Below the pieces are notes generated by a model. That model saw only the letters and a list, made by a program, of their open reading frames with translations, was not told the DNA's origin and did no database searches. From contig NZ_JAPCHV010000018.1 of assembly GCF_026107645.2 (NCBI RefSeq), positions 41,791 through 105,790 of the forward strand: 64,000 nucleotides of DNA, read 5' to 3'. Source of the stretch: Flavobacterium sp. MFBS3-15 (GTDB lineage Bacteria; Bacteroidota; Bacteroidia; Flavobacteriales; Flavobacteriaceae). Positions 44,413 to 53,276 of the stretch are shown here, one piece after another; position 1 is the first letter of the stretch, and each line of letters starts with the position of its first letter. Both the position numbers and the translations under genes were made by a program.

Positions 44413-45624
44413 TTACTCAATCCCCTTCACCCACGAAGCCAAAAGCGCTATGCCGATTCCGAACACGCCTATAATAGCAAAAGAGGTACGAAGGCTTGTG
44501 GCTTCGGCTACATGGCCTATTATGGGCGGGCCAAGCATGAAACCCAAAAAGCTTACACTGGACACGGTTTGCAATGCAATGCTGGGGGCAATGTTCGGGC
44601 GGTTGCCCGCAACGCTGAAGATAATGGGTATAATGGTAGAGACACCCAACCCCACTAACATAAACGAAAGGGTGGCCGGCACCAGGTAAGGGAATGCGAC
44701 CGCGCTGTACAGCCCTACCGACACCATGCAGCCTGCAACCTGCAATATTCTTTTGCGTCCGTATTTTGCAATGATGATGTCGCCCGAAAAGCGGCCTATT
44801 GCCATAAAGGCCATGAATGAGGCATACCCGAGTCCGCTAAGGGCTCCTTCGGCATGAACGACCTTACGGAAATACACCCCGCTCCAGTCGAACATGATGC
44901 CCTCGCTGAGCATACAGCAGAATGACATGATGCCCAGCCAAAGCAGGACGGTATCTGGCTTGGAGAAGCGCCTGCGTTTTTCTTTGGGCTTATCCGGCCT
45001 TTTGGCTTTTACAAGATACCTGTAGTTGAAAAAAACTACTGCCCATATGGCTACCGCCACAACAATAAAATGCAGGTACGGCCCGGCGTGCAGGCTTTTC
45101 ATCCCGATGCCGATAAGCGCACCTGTAAAACCGGCCAGGCTCCATGCGCCGTGAAACGATGACATCACTGCCCTGCGGAACAGCCCTTCGGTATAAATTC
45201 CCTGGGTATTGACAGAAATATTGGTAAGGTTACTGAAGATCCCGAAAAAGAAAAGCGCCACCATAAGCTGCCATTGCTCCTGTGCAAAACCCAACCCTAT
45301 GAGCCCGCAGACGTAAAAACAAAGGCCTATGACAACCGTACGGTGGCTGCCGTATTTCAAAGCCAGCCCACCTGAAAAAGGCATCATGCAAAGCTGTCCT
45401 GTGGGGATGGCAAACAATATTGTCCCCAAATCGCCCTCGGAGAGGCGCAGGTAGGCCTGAATGTCGGGGATGCGGCTTACCCATGTGGCAAAGTTGAGCC
45501 CCATGGCAAAATAGAACAGTGTTACGGCCCACCTGACGCGTTTCAGGTAGGATGCCTTCATATCCTTATAAGCCTTCTTTAATCGTTTGGAAGGTTCATC
45601 GGCAACAATCAGCTCTTGTTCCAT
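44413..45624 (-). CDS. MFS transporter
   Basis: A 403-residue protein with twelve predicted helices and a basic N-terminus. The first helix region (YFAMGLNFATWVSRIPDIQAYLRLSEGDLG) resembles the YbjJ-like subgroup of the major facilitator superfamily. The cytoplasmic loop between the two halves is KAKRPDKPKEKRRRFSK. The substrate cannot be told. No gene nearby points to a pathway. Confidence 0.87.
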   Translation of the reverse strand: MEQELIVADEPSKRLKKAYKDMKASYLKRVRWAVTLFYFAMGLNFATWVSRIPDIQAYLRLSEGDLGTILFAIPTGQLCMMPFSGGLALKYGSHRTVVIGLCFYVCGLIGLGFAQEQWQLMVALFFFGIFSNLTNISVNTQGIYTEGLFRRAVMSSFHGAWSLAGFTGALIGIGMKSLHAGPYLHFIVVAVAIWAVVFFNYRYLVKAKRPDKPKEKRRRFSKPDTVLLWLGIMSFCCMLSEGIMFDWSGVYFRKVVHAEGALSGLGYASFMAFMAIGRFSGDIIIAKYGRKRILQVAGCMVSVGLYSAVAFPYLVPATLSFMLVGLGVSTIIPIIFSVAGNRPNIAPSIALQTVSSVSFLGFMLGPPIIGHVAEATSLRTSFAIIGVFGIGIALLASWVKGIE

Positions 45625-45764
45625 TGGAATGCTTTTACCGAATAAAAGTAAAGAATTAACTAAAACAGGGTGTATACTATTTTGTCAAAATTGTATTCAG
45701 GCAGCAGAACCTCCTTATGGGAACTTCACCGGAATGCCTTATCCGCCATGGAAATTTCCAAACT

Positions 45765-46763
45765 TTACTTCTTCAAAAATCCCTTTAGCGGGGTTATAAA
45801 CCTGTCATAGGCCTCAATGTGTGGCAGGTGGCCCACATTGTCAAGTTCAACAAGGGTGGCATCTTTTATCTTTTTTTGGGTTTCGCGCCCCAGGACCGGA
45901 TAGTTGCCCAGCTTTTCCTGCGCTTCCTCAGGAGCCTTATTTTTGCCCAATGCGGTACGGTCGCGCTGACCTATGATGAGCAGCACCGGCATCTTTAAAT
46001 TCTCAAATTCGTACACTACCGGCTGGGTGAATATCATATCATAGGCCAATGCCGAGGTTTTGGCTATCACAGCATACTCCTTATTTATGGTCCACCCCGC
46101 TACAGGCAGCAGCCATTTGTCATATTCAGGCTTCCACTTGTTATCGTAATAAAATTGCATCTGGTAGTCCTTCATCTTTTTGTAATCCTGCTTCAGCTCA
46201 CCGGCATACCAGTCGTCTACGCTTTGATACGGGACAATGGTTTTCCAGTCTTCCAGCCCGATGGGGTTTTCGAGGATGAGCTTTTCGGTTATATCAGGGT
46301 ACATCAAAGCAAAGCGGGTAGCGAGCATCCCACCCATAGAATGTCCAAGGACATACACTTTCGCAACCTTTAGATTATCCAAAAGGGCTTTGGTATTTTG
46401 TGCCAGCAGCTGAAAGGTAAACTGGATAGTAGTGGGCTTAGAAGACTTCCCGAAACCGATCTGGTCGGGCATGATGACGCGGTATCCGTCTTTCGCCAGG
46501 TCGTTGGCCGTCTGCTCCCAATACATAGCCGGAAAATTCTTGCCATGGAGGAGGAGCACCGTTTTACCGTTAGGTTTTTGCGGCTGCAGATCCATATAAG
46601 CCATTACGAGATCTTCCCCCTGTATCCTGAGCGGGAACTCTTTTACGGGAAATGGGTAAGCGATGTTTTCCATCTGCAAACCGGTAGGCTGGAGTGGTTT
46701 TTCCTGGGCAGTGGCAAAGGTTACAAAAGCGAACAGGATGATCAGGTATTTCATAGTACGCAT
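45765..46763 (-). CDS. Exported alpha/beta hydrolase
   Basis: A 332-residue protein with a signal peptide (MKYLIILFAFVTFATAQ, with an optional MRT in front). The fold is classical: VLLLHGKNFPAMYWE oxyanion region, nucleophile elbow GHSMGGML (about residue 142), acid in QRDRTALG and histidine in NVGHLPHIE. All three catalytic residues are present, in contrast to the esterase-like gene at 32766. Substrate unknown; it resembles proline-iminopeptidase-like and haloalkane-dehalogenase-like enzymes. Confidence 0.87.
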   Translation of the reverse strand: MRTMKYLIILFAFVTFATAQEKPLQPTGLQMENIAYPFPVKEFPLRIQGEDLVMAYMDLQPQKPNGKTVLLLHGKNFPAMYWEQTANDLAKDGYRVIMPDQIGFGKSSKPTTIQFTFQLLAQNTKALLDNLKVAKVYVLGHSMGGMLATRFALMYPDITEKLILENPIGLEDWKTIVPYQSVDDWYAGELKQDYKKMKDYQMQFYYDNKWKPEYDKWLLPVAGWTINKEYAVIAKTSALAYDMIFTQPVVYEFENLKMPVLLIIGQRDRTALGKNKAPEEAQEKLGNYPVLGRETQKKIKDATLVELDNVGHLPHIEAYDRFITPLKGFLKK

Positions 46764-46823
46764 GGTTATAATGGAAAATCTTGAGTTTGGCTAAACGATA
46801 AACAAATCAACGCAACAACCCTT

Positions 46824-47774
46824 TTACCAGGCGCTTTCCTGCGTCAGCAGCTCAATTTCATGGGCAGTGATGGGCAGGTCAGGCGCTTTCATAATGCTCT
46901 CGAGCTGCTCAATCGTTGTGGCGCTTACTATGGGTGCGGTAACCGACGGCCTGTGGATGAGCCACGCCAGGGCTGCTGTGGCCGGCGTGGTGTTTAGCGT
47001 TTTCGCTACTTCATCGAGGGCCGCCAATATTTTGAAGCCGCGGTCGTCGAGGTATTTTTCAACGCCGCCACCGCGCGGGCTTTTGCCAAGGTCGTCTTTA
47101 GAGCGATATTTCCCGGTAAGGAAGCCACTGGCGAGGGAATAATAATTCAGCACACCGAGGTTATTGCCCAGGCACACCGGTTCGGGTCCGTCCTCAAAAG
47201 CAGCCCTTTCGTACAGGTTGTAATGCGGCTGGAACGTTTCATATAACGGCAATCCATGCTGTTGGGCAGTTTGCAGTGCCTCTTTAAGCCTGTCCGCAGT
47301 AAGGTTAGAGGCGCCAATGTGGCGCACTTTGCCGGATTTAATCAAATCAGCGTAGGCATCGAGCGTTTCCTCAAATGGGGTTGTGGGGTCGTCCCAATGG
47401 GACTGGTACAGGTCGATATAGTCTGTCTGCAATCTCTTCAGGGAAGCATCCACGGCCTTCATGATGTATTTTTTTGACAGATCAACCTTGCCCTGCCCCA
47501 TGTCGCTTCCCACTTTGGTAGCGATGATCACGTCCTTGCGGTTGCCGCGCTTCTTCATCCAGTTGCCAAGTATGGCTTCCGATTCGCCTCCTTGGTTGCC
47601 GGGCTTCCATCGCGAATACACATCGGCAGTATCTATAAAATTGAATCCCCTGCCGGTAAAGGCATCGAGCAGCTCAAAAGATTTTTTCTCATCTATCGTC
47701 CAGCCGAATACATTGCCCCCAAAGGTGATGGGATATACATGCAGGCCGGTGTTGCCTAATTGTCTTTTTTCCAT
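46824..47774 (-). CDS. Aldo/keto reductase
   Basis: A 316-residue NADPH-dependent oxidoreductase with the AKR tetrad visible: Asp and Tyr in FIDTADVYSRW, Lys in IIATKVGSDMG and His in YQSHWDDP. Sequence features (NTGLHVYPITFGGNVFG) place it with the YajO/Tas-like group of AKRs. Substrate unknown. It starts shortly after an intergenic repeat. Confidence 0.9.
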   Translation of the reverse strand: MEKRQLGNTGLHVYPITFGGNVFGWTIDEKKSFELLDAFTGRGFNFIDTADVYSRWKPGNQGGESEAILGNWMKKRGNRKDVIIATKVGSDMGQGKVDLSKKYIMKAVDASLKRLQTDYIDLYQSHWDDPTTPFEETLDAYADLIKSGKVRHIGASNLTADRLKEALQTAQQHGLPLYETFQPHYNLYERAAFEDGPEPVCLGNNLGVLNYYSLASGFLTGKYRSKDDLGKSPRGGGVEKYLDDRGFKILAALDEVAKTLNTTPATAALAWLIHRPSVTAPIVSATTIEQLESIMKAPDLPITAHEIELLTQESAW

Positions 47775-47802
47775 GATTACTTCCTGAAGTGTTATTTAAG
47801 AT

Positions 47803-47946
47803 TTAGCCACATAGGCACATAGTTTTTATTTCCTATAATCAAGGCCTTATTTAGCATCACAGAGTGAAGCGTCGCTTCAACTATGTGGAATTATATTTTC
47901 GCCACAAATGGCCAAGACTATGAACCCTATGTATCTATGTGGTAAA
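47803..47946. repeat. Intergenic repeat with inverted ends
   Basis: The ends TTAGCCACATAGGCACATAG and its near-inverse CTATGTATCTATGTGGTAAA enclose about 100 bases with an inner hairpin around GAAGCGTCGCTTC. The layout matches the repeats at 16298-16446 and 17431-17576, whose ends are ACCACAAGG.../...CTTTGTGGT. It has no coding capacity. Confidence 0.75.
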
Positions 47947-47950
47947 ATGG

Positions 47951-48991
47951 TTATTCTTTCAACTCTATTACTTTTCGCTCTTTGCTGCTTTGCTGCGCTG
48001 CATTGATTATCTTCATGACCCTGATGCCGTCATCGGCGGTAACGGGTTCTTTTGTATTTTCCGTGATGGATTTATGTAGTCCGTCAAACAGGCTGTAATA
48101 ATTGCCCTGTTGTGTCGGGATATTTTTGCGCAAAACTTCACCATTCTTCTCACAGTGGAGCAACCCGCACTTGTCTTCGGGTTCTGTACCCCAGTCGGCC
48201 AGGTTGGGCTTGTGCCCGGTTTTCAAAACATCTTCCTGAATGTCGCCACGCTGCTTCAGGAACGAGCCTTTACGTCCGTGCAGCGCATAGGCCGGTACAC
48301 CTTCGCGTACAAAGAAGCCCGCATGCAGCTTAACCCTTTTATCGGGGTAATACAGAAGTATGCTAAAATCATCATCCACAATTGAGTTTTCCCGCAACTG
48401 CCGTATGTCGGCAAAAACTGCATCGGGGAAACCAAATAGATAAACCGCCTGGTCAATAAGGTGCGGACCAAGGTCGAGCAGTACGCCCGCACCCGGATTG
48501 GCACTTTCCTTCCATGCTTTTGGGCTGAGGACAGGGTTATAACGGTCGAAGCGGAATTCGGCCTCCACAATGTCGCCCAACAGATTTTCGTCGAGCACCT
48601 GCTTTACGGTTTTCAGGTCGCTGTCCCAACGGCGGTTCTGGAATACGGCCAGCTTCAGGCCTTTTTCTTTCGCTAAGGCACTCAACTCTTCGGCTTCTGC
48701 CACGGTGGTGGTGAACGCTTTTTCTACCAGGGCGTGCTTTCCTGCTTCCAGTACTTTTTTGGCATATTCAAAATGGGTATCCACAGGCGTGTTGACAATG
48801 ACCAGTTCAACATCATCGGCCAGTAGCTCCTCCAGCGAGGCATAGCTTTTCACGTTGGGGTAATCCTGTTGTATGAGTTTTTTGCTGCGTTCCCACGAGC
48901 CGGTAAGCTCAAACCCGGGATGCATTTCGAGGAACGGGGCATGGAATACCTTGCCCGACATTCCGTAAGAGAGTAGTGCTGTTTTTATCAT
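47951..48991 (-). CDS. Gfo/Idh/MocA family oxidoreductase
   Basis: A 346-residue NAD(P)-dependent dehydrogenase. The Rossmann start is MIKTALLSYGMSGKVFHAPF, and the lysine motif EKP appears as VEKAFTTT near residue 95. The C-terminal domain (DLGPHLIDQAVYLFG) is typical of the group. ATG at 48991 is the start; a TTG nine bases upstream is less likely. Substrate, probably a sugar or cyclitol, unknown. Confidence 0.88.
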   Translation of the reverse strand: MIKTALLSYGMSGKVFHAPFLEMHPGFELTGSWERSKKLIQQDYPNVKSYASLEELLADDVELVIVNTPVDTHFEYAKKVLEAGKHALVEKAFTTTVAEAEELSALAKEKGLKLAVFQNRRWDSDLKTVKQVLDENLLGDIVEAEFRFDRYNPVLSPKAWKESANPGAGVLLDLGPHLIDQAVYLFGFPDAVFADIRQLRENSIVDDDFSILLYYPDKRVKLHAGFFVREGVPAYALHGRKGSFLKQRGDIQEDVLKTGHKPNLADWGTEPEDKCGLLHCEKNGEVLRKNIPTQQGNYYSLFDGLHKSITENTKEPVTADDGIRVMKIINAAQQSSKERKVIELKE

Positions 48992-49006
48992 AGGCCTCAA
49001 CCCTAA

Positions 49007-49027
49007 CCCCTCTCCAAAGGAGAGGGG
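49007..49027. repeat. Short GC-rich extragenic palindrome
   Basis: Perfect nine-base stem CCCCTCTCC / GGAGAGGGG with loop AAA, between two same-strand genes. No T run is present on the minus strand, so it is more likely a REP-type repeat than a terminator. Confidence 0.7.
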
Positions 49028-49057
49028 AATAGGACGTTTTCAAATTAATATTTATCG

Positions 49058-50134
49058 TTAGTCTTCCAGTTGTGCACGTTCGTACTGCTTTGGCCAAATG
49101 ACATCGGCATGGAGCTCGTGGGCAAAGGTAAGGGCAATATTGGGATCACGCAGGGCTTCGCGGGCAAAGAATACCAGGTCGGCTTTCCCTTCCTTAATAA
49201 TGTCTTCGGCCTGTTGCGCGTCGGTGATCAGGCCAACGGCACCGGTGCAAATTTGAGCTTCCCTTTTTACCCTTTCGGCTATTGGAACCTGGTAGTTGGG
49301 GCCAACAGGTATTTTTTGGTACGACACCGCCCCACCTGACGAACAGTCTATGATATCCACGCCTTTATCCTTCAATAACTTTGCGAGCGCTACAGTTTCA
49401 TCTTCATTCCAGCCGCCGTCAGCCCAATCGGTCCCGGACACTCTTACAAATAAAGGCAGGTCGTTCGGCCATTCCGTATTTACGGCATCCACAACTTCCA
49501 AAAGCAGGCGGGTCCGGTTTTCAAAACTACCACCATATTCATCGGTACGTTTGTTGATCAGCGGTGAGAGGAACTGGTGCAGCAGGTAGCCGTGCGCACC
49601 GTGTATCTCGAGCACTTTGTAACCCGCTTCGAGGGCGCGTTTGGTGGCGGCTTTAAAATCGGCAATAACTTTACGGATGGCCTCTGCATCCATTTCGACA
49701 GGCGGCAGCGCTTCATTCTCATGATACGGTATTGGGCTTGGTGCCACCGTACGCCAGCCATTCTCGTCCAGGGTCAGTTTGCGGTTACCCTGCCATGGCG
49801 CGGTGATGCTCGCCTTTCTCCCCGCATGCGCCAGTTGTATTCCGGGAAATGCATTTTGCGAAAGGATGAAAGCTGTTATCTGTTTGTATTTTTCAACATG
49901 CCCGTCGCTCCAAATACCGAGGTCTTGTGGGGATATCCGTCCCTCCGGCGACACGGCAGTTGCTTCCTGAATAATAAGCCCCGCACCCCCGATGGCCCTC
50001 GCCCCCAGGTGTACCAGGTGCCAGTCGTTAGCAAACCCATCCTCCGCTGAATATTGGCACATGGGCGAAATGACAATGCGGTTCTTGAGTATAATACTTT
50101 TTATCTGGAGCAGTGAAAAGAGTGATGGAGCCAT
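49058..50134 (-). CDS. Old yellow enzyme, YqjM-like NADH:flavin oxidoreductase
   Basis: A 358-residue FMN ene-reductase. ISPMCQYSAEDGFANDWHLVHLG, QLAHAGRKAS, the His-x-x-His motif EIHGAHGYLLHQF and the signature SPLINKRTDEYGGS place it in the YqjM class, which includes a cysteine near the active site (PMCQYS). Starts at ATG 50134 (MAPSLFSLLQ). It reduces activated alkenes in vitro; the natural substrate is unknown. Confidence 0.92.
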   Translation of the reverse strand: MAPSLFSLLQIKSIILKNRIVISPMCQYSAEDGFANDWHLVHLGARAIGGAGLIIQEATAVSPEGRISPQDLGIWSDGHVEKYKQITAFILSQNAFPGIQLAHAGRKASITAPWQGNRKLTLDENGWRTVAPSPIPYHENEALPPVEMDAEAIRKVIADFKAATKRALEAGYKVLEIHGAHGYLLHQFLSPLINKRTDEYGGSFENRTRLLLEVVDAVNTEWPNDLPLFVRVSGTDWADGGWNEDETVALAKLLKDKGVDIIDCSSGGAVSYQKIPVGPNYQVPIAERVKREAQICTGAVGLITDAQQAEDIIKEGKADLVFFAREALRDPNIALTFAHELHADVIWPKQYERAQLED

Positions 50135-50307
50135 GGTGTACTTTTTTTTAATGCAGTCGATACCAATCCGAAAGCAATTCTTACGGATTTTGGATCTGCC
50201 ACGTAAATTTACCCCGTAAAATCGAAACCAAAAAACCATGGCGGCGATTATTAACAAACATTTAAACGCATACGGAAATTAAATCGATGTAAGTAATCAG
50301 AAAACAC

Positions 50308-50315
50308 TATTTTTG
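50308..50315 (+). promoter_or_regulatory. Candidate -7 element for rseP
   Basis: TATTTTTG, 28 bases upstream of the rseP ATG, matches TAnnTTTG. No clear -33. Confidence 0.5.
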
Positions 50316-50343
50316 TGCGTTTACAGATAACTAAAATAAAAGA

Positions 50344-51669
50344 ATGGATATAGTTGTAAAGGTTGGCCAAATGCTGCTCATGCTGTCGATTTTGGTCATA
50401 CTGCATGAATTTGGGCACTACATAACCGCGAAATGGTTTAAGGTAAGGGTAGAAAAGTTTTACCTTTTCATGGATGCGGGCTTTTCGCTGGTAAAAAAGA
50501 AAATAGGTGAAACGGAATGGGGCATCGGGTGGCTGCCACTGGGCGGATACGTGAAGCTTTCGGGCATGATCGACGAGAGCATGGACACCGAACAGATGAA
50601 AAGCGAGCCACAGCCGTGGGAATTCCGCGCCAAGCCGGCCTGGCAAAGGCTTATCATCATGCTGGGAGGCATCATTGTGAATGTATTGCTGGCATGGCTG
50701 ATTTTTACCATAGTATACAGCACCTATGGCAAAACATATGCTTCAACGGAAAAGATACAAAATGTCGGACTCGTGTTTGGAGAAACCGGGCAGAAAGTTG
50801 GTTTTCGCGATGGCGACAAGATTGTAAGTGTCGACGGCAAGTACCAGGAACGCTTTGACAGGCTTGTTTTAGACATTCTGTTGGGTGATACGATAAAAGT
50901 TCAGCGCGAGGGCAAAGTGGAGACCCTTGTGCTTACCGATGAAGACAAGAAGGAGATACTTGACAAAGAAGGCCGCGATTTCATTCACTATAAGGTAAAC
51001 AGTACCATAATAGATTCTGTAAATCTTAACTCAAATGCCGAAAAAGCAGGGCTCAGGAAAGGTGACATTATTGTTGGCGTAAATAATGAGAAGCTGCGTT
51101 ACATGAGGCAGGCAGCCGAACTGGCGTACAAAAACAAGAATGGCAAAGTCACTCTAAATATCCTACGTGATAATCAGCCTGTAAAACTTATGGTGAATGT
51201 CGACGAAAACGGTACGATGGGTTATACGCAGAGGTTAAGGGACAGTATCAGCCTGACAACAACAGAGCATTACAACTTCTTTTCGGCCATGCCGAAAGCG
51301 GTGGAAGAATCTTATGCCCTGGTAGTATATAACATCAAGCAGTTTAAACTGATCCTGCGCCCTTCTACAGGAGCCTACAAGCACGTAAAAAGCGTAGTGG
51401 GCATTGCCTCGGCACTGCCGTCAGAATGGGACTGGGAATTCTTCTGGAAGTTTACAGCGCTGTTCTCGATAGGGCTTGCCTTTATGAACCTGCTGCCAAT
51501 ACCCGGGCTGGACGGTGGGCATGCATTGTTTACCATCGCCGAAATGATTACCGGACGCAGGCTGGGTGATAAGGCAGCCGGAACGGTGCAAACCGTGGGT
51601 ATGATTATCCTGCTAAGCCTCATGGTATTAACCTTCGGTAAGGATATATATCAGCTTATCTTTAAGTAA
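50344..51669 (+). CDS. rseP: Site-2 protease RseP
   Basis: Intramembrane zinc metalloprotease, 441 residues. The active site is HEFGH at residues 21-25 in the first helix; the second metal-site motif is LLPIPGLDGGHALF near residue 385. Between them lie a periplasmic region with two PDZ-like segments, the second being NAEKAGLRKGDIIVGVNNEKL. It cleaves anti-sigma factors or other membrane proteins in envelope-stress responses; no sigma or anti-sigma gene is nearby to show its target here. Confidence 0.94.
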   Translation: MDIVVKVGQMLLMLSILVILHEFGHYITAKWFKVRVEKFYLFMDAGFSLVKKKIGETEWGIGWLPLGGYVKLSGMIDESMDTEQMKSEPQPWEFRAKPAWQRLIIMLGGIIVNVLLAWLIFTIVYSTYGKTYASTEKIQNVGLVFGETGQKVGFRDGDKIVSVDGKYQERFDRLVLDILLGDTIKVQREGKVETLVLTDEDKKEILDKEGRDFIHYKVNSTIIDSVNLNSNAEKAGLRKGDIIVGVNNEKLRYMRQAAELAYKNKNGKVTLNILRDNQPVKLMVNVDENGTMGYTQRLRDSISLTTTEHYNFFSAMPKAVEESYALVVYNIKQFKLILRPSTGAYKHVKSVVGIASALPSEWDWEFFWKFTALFSIGLAFMNLLPIPGLDGGHALFTIAEMITGRRLGDKAAGTVQTVGMIILLSLMVLTFGKDIYQLIFK

Positions 51670-51706
51670 ACGCTAAAAAATTCTTTTAAATTTTTCGCCA
51701 ATTTAT

Positions 51707-51736
51707 TTGCGAAAACTAAAAATCGTTATATATTTG
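51707..51736 (+). promoter_or_regulatory. Flavobacterial promoter for tRNA-Asn
   Basis: TTG at 51707-51709 and TATATTTG at 51729-51736 are exactly 19 bases apart, a full match to the Bacteroidota promoter. Confidence 0.8.
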
Positions 51737-51807
51737 CACCGCAATAAAGGCAACGCTTTTACGGCAAACGTTCAGAAATATCGGTATAACCAGAACAATA
51801 TACAGTT

Positions 51808-51881
51808 TCCTCCTTAGCTCAGCTGGTTAGAGCATCTGACTGTTAATCAGAGGGTCCTTGGTTCGAGCCCAAGAGGGGGAG
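51808..51881 (+). tRNA. tRNA-Asn (GTT)
   Basis: A 74-base cloverleaf: acceptor TCCTCCT pairing with AGGGGGA, D-arm GCTCAGCTGGTTAGAGC, anticodon loop CTGTTAA with anticodon GTT, and T-arm GGTTCGAGCC. CCA is not encoded. Its 3' 46 bases are part of the 48-bp attL core of the integrated element; the gene itself is intact. Confidence 0.97.
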
Positions 51882-51883
51882 CT
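51836..51883. other. attL core repeat
   Basis: The 48 bases from CTGACTGTTAATC to GGGGGAGCT recur without change at 63831-63878. The preceding bases differ (ATCTG against TGACTG), as do the following ones (A against T), which defines the ends of the core. It overlaps the anticodon arm, T-arm and acceptor 3' side of tRNA-Asn. Confidence 0.93.
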
Positions 51884-51893
51884 ACTGAAGAAG

Positions 51894-51924
51894 AAGCCTT
51901 TACAGCAATGTAAGGGCTTTTTTG
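51894..51924 (+). terminator. Element-borne terminator after tRNA-Asn
   Basis: Stem AAGCCTTTACA / TGTAAGGGCTT (one G-U pair) with loop GCAA and six T. It lies inside the element, 13 bases after the tRNA end, while the original chromosomal terminator is now beyond attR at 63883. Confidence 0.8.
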
Positions 51925-51931
51925 TTTTATG

Positions 51932-51954
51932 TGGGTAAAACAGAGGTAAAACAA
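51932..51954 (+). other. Candidate integrase arm sites, left end
   Basis: Two direct copies of GGTAAAACA (51934-51942 and 51945-51953), 11 bases apart. The 23-base block matches 63697-63719 at the right end at 20 of 23 positions. Tyrosine integrases of Bacteroidota elements bind such paired arm sites. Confidence 0.72.
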
Positions 51955-51979
51955 ATCATGATTTTCTTTAATTTTGATT

Positions 51980-52849
51980 ATGAAACTTTACCAAGACAGT
52001 ACCAAATATAAACCTCTACAATTTTTTGAAACCTTCCTAACAAAGGAATGTTTGCATAAATATGAATCCTCTTTCTATGATTATTCTATAAATCCTTCAC
52101 AAGTATCATCTAAGATTGGAGGGTATATTGAATACAGCGTAAGTGAATATATAGAAGGAGATAATCCTTTACGGAAAGTGTATTTTAAAGACCAGCTCAA
52201 CACCTTACTTACCAATAACGTTATATTAACCTGTAAGCTACTTGAAGAAAGGGAAAGTGAAATACAATATCAGAATAGTAAGGCTGATTTATTTATAAAT
52301 AAACAACTTAATGTCTTAGTAAAAATAAAGAAAGAGGTTAATTCTATTCCAAATCATAAAATTATTATATTAAAGCATCTTAAGACAATAGGGCTATGTC
52401 TCAACAAATTACTTGTTAACACCAATTTCCCTATCAAAAGACCTGCTAAACAATTATCAACATCCTCCTATTTTGGCACAAAGGTTAGTGGGAAAGTTTT
52501 GGGAAGTCTGTATTATGCTTCAGTAACTTTAAACATAATTGATTCGGATATAGTAACAAAGGATGAGTTTTTAGATGTATTTATTTCTCCAAACCCGAAA
52601 GAAGAAAATAGAAAAATCATATTCAACAGGGATAATAGAAGCATCATGTTTTATTTAAATGCTATTGAGCCTTTATTCAGTAACCTATCTGCTTCACGTA
52701 TAAGTGCCAGTCAAGCATTTTACAATAAGTCTATGAAACTACTTAATCAAAATGATATTAATAAAGCAAATCATTATCTAAGGCATAATAATATAGGTAA
52801 ATATTCTGAAATAACAGAAGCAGTAAAACCCTTCCTCTCCAAAATTTAA
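51980..52849 (+). CDS. Hypothetical protein of mobile elements
   Basis: A 289-residue, lysine-rich, mostly helical soluble protein with the start MKLYQDSTKYKPL at ATG 51980 (a TTG two codons earlier is possible). The C-terminal part (LDVFISPNPKEENRKIIFNRDNRSIMFYLNAIEPLF, then SASRISASQAFYNKSMKLLNQNDINKA) resembles a type of Bacteroidota protein often found near integrases. I cannot assign a function. First gene inside attL. Confidence 0.62.
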   Translation: MKLYQDSTKYKPLQFFETFLTKECLHKYESSFYDYSINPSQVSSKIGGYIEYSVSEYIEGDNPLRKVYFKDQLNTLLTNNVILTCKLLEERESEIQYQNSKADLFINKQLNVLVKIKKEVNSIPNHKIIILKHLKTIGLCLNKLLVNTNFPIKRPAKQLSTSSYFGTKVSGKVLGSLYYASVTLNIIDSDIVTKDEFLDVFISPNPKEENRKIIFNRDNRSIMFYLNAIEPLFSNLSASRISASQAFYNKSMKLLNQNDINKANHYLRHNNIGKYSEITEAVKPFLSKI

Positions 52850-52854
52850 TAACC

Positions 52855-52895
52855 TTACACTTTATATTACACTACATCTTACACCCGCATTACAC
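52855..52895. repeat. Four helically phased TTACAC repeats
   Basis: TTACAC at 52855, 52867, 52879 and 52890, spaced 12, 12 and 11 bases, so all lie on about the same face of the helix. They lie between the first gene and the excisionase-like gene at 52979. Confidence 0.72.
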
Positions 52896-52978
52896 TTTAA
52901 AATAAAAGCCTTTTTTATATCTTAATCTTGCACCTCTAATCGAATAGTTGGTGCACCCCTATTCATAAATATAAAACG

Positions 52979-53272
52979 ATGAATAGTATTGAGAAAAAGC
53001 TTTTAGATATTGAAGCTTTAGTAAAAAAGCAGTACGTGTTAAGCAAGAACTTCCTAACCTTAGAGGAAGCAGCAGGGTATCTCAACTTATCTAAGTCTGC
53101 CTTATATAAGCTGACGAGTAGTAAAGAAATACCTTATTACGTACCAGGAGGTAAGATTATATACTTCCGAAGAGCAGAGCTTGACAGTTGGTTACTTTCT
53201 AATAGGGTTTCCTCCACTGAAGAACTAAACAGCGAAGTGAATGATTATATAAACCGTATCCTTAAAGCCTAA
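52979..53272 (+). CDS. Excisionase-like HTH protein
   Basis: A 97-residue protein with a MerR-like winged helix typical of excisionases: FLTLEEAAGYLNLSKSALYKLTSSKEIPYYVPGGKIIYFRRAELDSWLLSN (residues 22-73). It begins after a 130-base gap holding the TTACAC repeats and is followed by a gene four bases later. It probably steers the integrase towards excision and may regulate the genes downstream. Confidence 0.85.
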   Translation: MNSIEKKLLDIEALVKKQYVLSKNFLTLEEAAGYLNLSKSALYKLTSSKEIPYYVPGGKIIYFRRAELDSWLLSNRVSSTEELNSEVNDYINRILKA

Positions 53273-53276
53273 TGTT

